Notes under the pieces: model-generated
The model's input: only the letters and a program-made list of their open reading frames with translations
Told to the model about the DNA's origin: nothing
Database searches by the model: none
Position numbers and translations under genes: made by a program
Source: Mucilaginibacter agri
Lineage (GTDB): Bacteria; Bacteroidota; Bacteroidia; Sphingobacteriales; Sphingobacteriaceae
Length of the DNA stretch: 64,000 bases
Reading direction: 5' to 3'
NCBI RefSeq assembly: GCF_009928685.1
Contig: NZ_WWEO01000045.1
Location: 1-64,000 of the forward strand
Shown: positions 59,413-64,000 of the stretch, in pieces
Layout: each line of letters begins with the position of its first letter
Position numbering within the stretch: the first letter of the stretch is position 1

Positions 59413-60786
59413 ATGAGTTTGAAACCAAACGTGTTAATGATCGCCGTTATCGCGGCTACCGGTGGACTGTTGTTCGGCTTTGATACCGGCGTAATTTCAG
59501 GAGCCCTTCCGTTTTTGAAACAGTATTGGCAACTTTCAGATGCCAATATCGAATTAATTACAACAACCGTTCTTATCGGCGCTGTTATCGGTGCCCTTAC
59601 GAGTGGCAAATTGTCTGATGCCATCGGCCGTAAACGGATGATCATCATCAATGCCATTATCTTCACTGTCGGAGCTTTCGGTTGTGCTTATGCGCCCAAT
59701 GTTACAACACTTATTGTTATGCGCATTATTGTGGGTTTTGCAATAGGTATCACATCATACGTGGTGCCTATGTACATTTCCGAAATTTCGCCAACACGGG
59801 TTAGGGGAGGGCTGGTAACCTTAAATCAGTTGATGATTACCATTGGTATATTGGTTTCTTACGTTGCAGATTATCTGTTGTCTGATGATAGTAAGCCCGA
59901 GTCGTGGCGTTGGATGTTTCTGGTGGGCTTTATACCGGCAGTAGTATTATTGATAGGTATGTTTTTTCTGCCGGAAACACCGCGCTGGCTCATAAGTAAA
60001 GGACGTTGGGAAGAAGGGAAAAAAATACTTCAAAAAGTGGAAGATGCGGATATCGTTGAACAAACCCTGGCTGAGCTACAATTGGACATTCAACTCGAGA
60101 GTAATCAATCGGCAAGCTGGACAGAGGTATTCAAACCTTGGTTACGTGCGCCACTCATTATCACCATTGGTATTTTCTTCTTTCAGCAATTCTCAGGTGT
60201 CAACACGATCATCTACTATTCACCTATTATCTTTAAAATGGCGGGTATTGTAAGCAATACTGGTTCTATACTGCCCGCTATTATCATTGGTGCGGTAAAT
60301 GTTGCCGCTTGTTTTGTATCCATATTATTGCTTGACCGTGTGGGCCGACGCCGACTTTATTTTATAGGCATTTGGGGTATGATACCTTCTTTGGCCTTGC
60401 TTGGCGCATGCTTTCATTTTAAAGAACAGCTAGGAGCAAGCCTGCCGGTGTTTGCGGTACTAAGTATTGTGTGCTTCATTATTTTTATTGCAATCAGCCT
60501 GGCGCCGTTGGGCTGGCTGTTAATTTCAGAAGTGTTTCCGCTCAATGTTCGCGGCGTAGGCATGAGCATCGGCTCTTTATCACATTGGGGCTTTAACGCC
60601 ATTATTGCATTTACTTTTTTAAAACTGGTTAATACGTTGGGCGTAGACGTAACTTTTTGGCTCTACGCATTGGTTTGTGTGGCAGGTGTTTGGTGGGGAT
60701 ACTATTACATCCCGGAAACCAAAGGAAAATCATTAGAAGAGATCGAAAGCCATTGGAGAACCGGCGGAACACCGCAAAAACTTTAA
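59413..60786 (+). CDS. Sugar-porter family MFS transporter
   Basis: 457 residues with 12 hydrophobic segments. Sugar porter signatures: GGLLFGFDTGVISGALPFL, GKLSDAIGRKRMI, VPMYISEISPTRVRGGLVTLNQLMITIGI, FLPETPRWLISKGR, QQFSGVNTIIYYSP, LLDRVGRRRLYFIG and PETKGKSLEEIE. It imports the released monosaccharide or a disaccharide through the inner membrane by proton symport. Fructose, glucose or sucrose are the likely choices given its GH32 and ROK neighbours. Confidence 0.93.
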   Translation: MSLKPNVLMIAVIAATGGLLFGFDTGVISGALPFLKQYWQLSDANIELITTTVLIGAVIGALTSGKLSDAIGRKRMIIINAIIFTVGAFGCAYAPNVTTLIVMRIIVGFAIGITSYVVPMYISEISPTRVRGGLVTLNQLMITIGILVSYVADYLLSDDSKPESWRWMFLVGFIPAVVLLIGMFFLPETPRWLISKGRWEEGKKILQKVEDADIVEQTLAELQLDIQLESNQSASWTEVFKPWLRAPLIITIGIFFFQQFSGVNTIIYYSPIIFKMAGIVSNTGSILPAIIIGAVNVAACFVSILLLDRVGRRRLYFIGIWGMIPSLALLGACFHFKEQLGASLPVFAVLSIVCFIIFIAISLAPLGWLLISEVFPLNVRGVGMSIGSLSHWGFNAIIAFTFLKLVNTLGVDVTFWLYALVCVAGVWWGYYYIPETKGKSLEEIESHWRTGGTPQKL

Positions 60787-60805
60787 ACTCTAATCTTTGA
60801 AAAAA

Positions 60806-62278
60806 ATGAAAAAAATTTCTTTACTCATCCTATCTGTTATTTTCAGCATTACAGTGCAGGCTCAGTTAGGTGTAAAATATGATCCGAATATTCAATCGAC
60901 TACTTCTATGCAGTATTTTAAGCCCAAAGGCAACCTCTTTGTGGGCGACTGTATCCCATTTTCGCACAACGGTACCTATTATTATTACTGGTTACTGGAC
61001 TCGGCGCATCACAAAAGCCTTAACGGCCTTGGTGGGCATCAGTGGGCGCTAAGTACCTCTACCGACCTCAAAACCTGGAAACAGCATCCCTTGGTGCTTG
61101 GTATTGATGAAGCCTGGGAAAAGTCTATCTGTACCGGCTCGGTAGTTTATCATAATCATAAATATTACGCTTTTTACGCCACAAGGCTGATTAACGAGGA
61201 AGGTAAAGTGAACGAGCAATTGAGCTATGCCATTAGCGACGATGGTATTCATTTCGATAAACAAAAGCCAAATCCATTTTATACTTCTGCTCCGGGTTAC
61301 AGCAAACGTAATTTCAGAGATCCCAAGGTGTTTGTTGATCAAGCAGGTGTTTTTCACCTGTTCGTATCAAGCGAGCAGGAAAATCCGGTTATGAGATCTG
61401 CCGCCGGATGCTTGGTACACCTAACCTCGAAAGATCTGAAAAGCTGGAAAGTAGAAGCACCGATTCTTACGGGGCAGGCCAGTGTTCCGGAATGCCCTGA
61501 TTATTTCTTCTGGAAAGGTTGGTATTACCTTTTCTACAGCGATAACAGCCGAACTTATTATGTGAAATCTAAAAACGCTTATGGCCCATGGGAGGCTCCT
61601 CGTCATCAGGCAATTAATGAAGATTTCTCTAATGTGGTTAAGACAGCCGAATTTAAAAATGATCGCAGGATAGCTGCAGCCTGGGTTCCTAATCGTAATG
61701 AGAGTAAAGATGGCGGTCACGAAATATTTGGTGGCAATTCGCTGTTCAGAGAAATTATCCAGGAGCCGGACGGTACACTCGATACCCGTTTTCCGGCAGA
61801 GATGATCCCTCTAACAAACAATGCGCTTACAGAGGCGATAAAGCCCGCACTGGCTGCCTCTTTAATTGGGCAAGATGGCGCTCTGATCAACTCCCCAAAT
61901 GGCGTAGGGGCGGCCCGTATTGACCACGTGCCTAACAATTGCCGTATTACCCTCGAGATAGAACCACAGGGAGCGAATGAAGAATTTGGACTGCTGCTTA
62001 AAGGTGATGACCAGGGTGATAACGGGTACCGTCTTAACTTTGTTAACGGCGATGGCATTGTAAGCCTGGGTAATACTAATATTACCGGTGTAGAAGGGCT
62101 AAATAAAGTGCTCAAAATAGACCTGGTAATGAAAGATGGTATTTTAGATGCCGATATTGACCATAGGCGCACCATCGTAAACCGAACTTATGAACATAAT
62201 GGCGACGTAGTATGGCTGTATGCTAAACATGGTAAAGTTGCTTTCCGATCAGTTAAAATCTACCCTTTAAAAGACTAA
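60806..62278 (+). CDS. GH32-family beta-fructosidase-like enzyme (exported)
   Basis: 490 residues from the ATG at 60806 (an upstream TTG at 60797 is disfavoured), with signal peptide KKISLLILSVIFSITVQAQ. Clan GH-J residues: Asp48 in FVGDCIPF at the nucleophile position, Asp172 in NFRDPKVF (RDP motif) and Glu229 in VPECPDYFFW (EC motif, acid/base). The C-terminal beta-sandwich (about 350-490) matches GH32. The usual NDPNG around the nucleophile is replaced by GDCIPF, a variant branch, so specificity (sucrose, levan, inulin, or another fructoside) is open. It likely works in the periplasm between SusCD and the MFS porter. Confidence 0.85.
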   Translation: MKKISLLILSVIFSITVQAQLGVKYDPNIQSTTSMQYFKPKGNLFVGDCIPFSHNGTYYYYWLLDSAHHKSLNGLGGHQWALSTSTDLKTWKQHPLVLGIDEAWEKSICTGSVVYHNHKYYAFYATRLINEEGKVNEQLSYAISDDGIHFDKQKPNPFYTSAPGYSKRNFRDPKVFVDQAGVFHLFVSSEQENPVMRSAAGCLVHLTSKDLKSWKVEAPILTGQASVPECPDYFFWKGWYYLFYSDNSRTYYVKSKNAYGPWEAPRHQAINEDFSNVVKTAEFKNDRRIAAAWVPNRNESKDGGHEIFGGNSLFREIIQEPDGTLDTRFPAEMIPLTNNALTEAIKPALAASLIGQDGALINSPNGVGAARIDHVPNNCRITLEIEPQGANEEFGLLLKGDDQGDNGYRLNFVNGDGIVSLGNTNITGVEGLNKVLKIDLVMKDGILDADIDHRRTIVNRTYEHNGDVVWLYAKHGKVAFRSVKIYPLKD

Positions 62279-62281
62279 GCC

Positions 62282-63259
62282 ATGCTACTAGGTTTTGACA
62301 TAGGCGGAACTAAATGCGCCGTACTTATAGGGGATAAAACTGCAGACGATATCCAAATCTTATGTAAAGAGTCGATGCCAACGGACCTGCCGGTATACGA
62401 TATGATCGAAAAATTATTTGTTACCGCAGAACGGCTCCTTGCTCAGTTTAATATTGGTATAACAAAAGTAGAGGGCATAGGTATTAGTTGCGGTGGCCCA
62501 CTTAGCAGTAAGAGAGGACTGATTCTGTCGCCGCCAAACCTATTGGGCTGGGATAATGTGCCTATTGTAAAAATGGCCTCGGAGCGATTCGGCAGGCCGG
62601 TTTTACTACAAAATGATGCTAATGCCTGTGCTGTAGCCGAGTGGAGATACGGCGCAGGCAAAGGCTACAACAACCTTATTTTTCTAACGTTTGGTACAGG
62701 TATGGGAGCTGGCTTAATACTCAATGGTCAGCTCTATTCCGGAATATCAGATTTAGCAGGTGAGGTAGGGCATATTCGATTGGCCGAGATGGGGCCGGTA
62801 GGGTTTGGTAAGGCGGGATCATTTGAAGGGTTCTGTAGTGGAGGCGGAATTGCGCAGATCGGCCAGATTAAGGCGAGGGAAATGTTACAGGTGGGCAAAT
62901 CCGTAGCCTATTGCAATAGTATTGAAGAACTAACCCAGTTAACGGCTAAATCAATTGCCGAGGCTGCTTTTGCTGGCGACGAAACAGCTTTAGCTGTTTA
63001 TCAACTCTGCGGGCAATACTTAGGCAAGGCACTCGCCTTATTTATTGATATGCTGAATCCGGAATTAATTATCCTGGGAAGTATTTTTGGTCGTTCGGAA
63101 GAACTATTGAGGCCGGCAATGATGGAATCGATTAACCAGGAAGCTTACTTTGAATCTATTGCTGCCTGTAAGATTGTTCCTGCTGGTTTATCAGAAAACG
63201 TTGGTGATATGGCTGCGCTATCCCTCGCAACAATGTCAAACCAAACAGCATTTCAATAA
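62282..63259 (+). CDS. ROK-family sugar kinase (fructokinase/glucokinase-like)
   Basis: 325 residues. ATP-binding LGFDIGGTKCAVLIGD, substrate region LSPPNLLGWDNVPI and LLQNDANACAVAEWRYGAGKGYNNLIFLTFGTGMGAGLILNGQLYSG, then LAGEVGHIRL. The usual ROK zinc motif CxCGxxGC is replaced by GFGKAGSFEGFCSGGG, so it is a non-zinc variant. It phosphorylates the sugar freed by GH32, presumably fructose or glucose. It starts 3 bp after the GH32 stop codon. Confidence 0.9.
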   Translation: MLLGFDIGGTKCAVLIGDKTADDIQILCKESMPTDLPVYDMIEKLFVTAERLLAQFNIGITKVEGIGISCGGPLSSKRGLILSPPNLLGWDNVPIVKMASERFGRPVLLQNDANACAVAEWRYGAGKGYNNLIFLTFGTGMGAGLILNGQLYSGISDLAGEVGHIRLAEMGPVGFGKAGSFEGFCSGGGIAQIGQIKAREMLQVGKSVAYCNSIEELTQLTAKSIAEAAFAGDETALAVYQLCGQYLGKALALFIDMLNPELIILGSIFGRSEELLRPAMMESINQEAYFESIAACKIVPAGLSENVGDMAALSLATMSNQTAFQ

Positions 63260-63269
63260 TTAACCTGCA

Positions 63270-63785
63270 ATGAAAGGCCGTTTAAAAATTGTACTGGTTT
63301 TTACATTGCTGTTTAATTCGTCGGCAAGGTTGTTGGCTCAAGACTATCAAACGCATTGGCCAGCGTTTAAAATCGGGAGGACTGACGCCTCTTACTACGG
63401 CGGTGAAGATCTTCAACCCCGTAGCAAGGTTTTGTTTGTTTATTTTTTGCCCGATTGCGACGACTGCCAGCATTTTACAACCAAGCTTTTGGAACAACGC
63501 AATAGGTTGCAGGGTTTCCGGGTGATTATGATCACCAACACGCCGCTGCAACCGTTGCGTGCTTTCGAAACAAAATATCATTTGAAACAGTATCCGGGCA
63601 TTGTTGCAGGAACTGAGGGGAGTACGTTCGTGTTTCAGCGCGCTTTCCATATTCAGCAATTTCCTTTTGCTGTGTTATATGCTAATGGACGTCAATTGAA
63701 AACTTTCTCCGGCGATGCGATTGGAATGGTACAGCAAATTGTTGATGCTGTTGATAAGAACCAGTCTCGTTCCAAAACTCCCTGA
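63270..63785 (+). CDS. Exported thioredoxin-like protein with CDDC motif
   Basis: 171 residues. The signal peptide KGRLKIVLVFTLLFNSSARLLAQ is followed by a thioredoxin-like fold with VLFVYFLPDCDDCQHFTTKLLEQ (CxxC), RVIMITNTPLQP and a cis-Pro-like IQQFPFAVLY. Probably a periplasmic redox protein. It follows the kinase by 10 bp and seems to be the last gene of the fructan unit, although its link to sugar use is not evident. Confidence 0.8.
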   Translation: MKGRLKIVLVFTLLFNSSARLLAQDYQTHWPAFKIGRTDASYYGGEDLQPRSKVLFVYFLPDCDDCQHFTTKLLEQRNRLQGFRVIMITNTPLQPLRAFETKYHLKQYPGIVAGTEGSTFVFQRAFHIQQFPFAVLYANGRQLKTFSGDAIGMVQQIVDAVDKNQSRSKTP

Positions 63786-63801
63786 TTTATATGTCGATTC
63801 T

Positions 63802-63835
63802 GGTGGGTGAATTTCTAAAATAGGAATCACTCACC
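63802..63835 (+). terminator. Candidate hairpin terminator of the fructan operon
   Basis: GGTGGGTGA (63802-63810) pairs with TCACTCACC (63827-63835), allowing one G-U pair, 16 bp after the last stop codon. The sequence TAATCATTT follows; the T-tract is poor. The remaining 165 bp to the window end show no gene. Confidence 0.5.
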
Positions 63836-64000
63836 TAATCATTTACCACGATTTTGATTTTTATAGCCGTTTACCCTATCCAATAATTGACATTTGTAAT
63901 TCTACTGGCATTGCAGGAGAGGGAGCACATCTGGTGCTTAACCTATATTTCAAGAAAATCTAAATAAAGCCTAGTCATCTGTTCTTATTTATTTTATATT

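Noticed and set aside
63786..64000. A further gene after the thioredoxin-like protein
   Set aside because: Only a hairpin and A/T-rich sequence are visible; no start codon with a credible frame appears before the window ends.

Overview
The window reads as one contiguous chromosomal segment of a Bacteroidota bacterium, most likely Sphingobacteriaceae (Mucilaginibacter or Pedobacter type). The pointers are a type IX secretion (T9SS) C-terminal sorting domain next to a PorP/SprF gene, a SusC/SusD pair, an UpxY-type NusG paralogue, promoters of the TTTG-N19-TAnnTTTG kind, and weak ribosome binding sites. The genus is inferred. I see no rRNA, tRNA, CRISPR array, insertion sequence or prophage boundary.

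Positions 1-10009 hold the 3' end of a giant T9SS-secreted adhesin built of 13 near-identical MBG repeats, its PorP/SprF partner, a cytochrome P460-type pair, msrA, a cyclophilin-type peptidyl-prolyl isomerase and a TPR protein.

Positions 10159-38434 are the centrepiece: a co-directional, tightly packed extracellular contractile injection system (eCIS) operon of about 28 kb. A near-consensus promoter and a leader hairpin precede an UpxY/NusG antiterminator gene. Then come sheath, tube, gp26-like baseplate chaperone, a disordered protein, DUF4255 terminator, AAA+ ATPase, a small eCIS protein and a DUF4157 (HELTH) putative effector. Next is an accessory insert of three genes: an unknown protein, a class 1 isoprenoid synthase and a YkgJ-type cysteine-cluster protein. 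The baseplate module follows: CIS tube cap, LysM, gpD hub, gp5 spike, PAAR-like tip, gp25, two J-like proteins (one carrying a PA14 domain), a tail protein I homologue and a DUF6519 beta-helix protein. A protein with three glycosyltransferase-A domains closes the operon before a hairpin terminator. The isoprenoid synthase, the YkgJ protein, the triple glycosyltransferase and the dedicated antiterminator are the least conventional parts.

Positions 38502-50933 hold an Hsp70-like ATPase, a small unknown gene, and sugar-acid catabolism. An AraC regulator diverges from an IlvD/Edd dehydratase plus SDR pair. Next to it are two divergent units that together make a nearly complete non-phosphorylating L-fucose-type pathway: FucP symporter, mutarotase and lactonase on plus; UxaA-family dehydratase, SDR, FAH-family hydrolase and SDR on minus.

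Positions 51074-63785 hold a DUF5916 outer-membrane protein, then a fructan/sucrose-type utilisation locus: LacI regulator, SusC, SusD, sugar-porter MFS, GH32 enzyme, ROK kinase and a thioredoxin-like protein. Three perfect copies of the 16-bp palindrome CTTTAAACGTTTAAAG flank the lacI gene. One sits exactly between the -33 and -7 elements of the lacI promoter, and two lie in front of susC, which makes the control circuit unusually readable.
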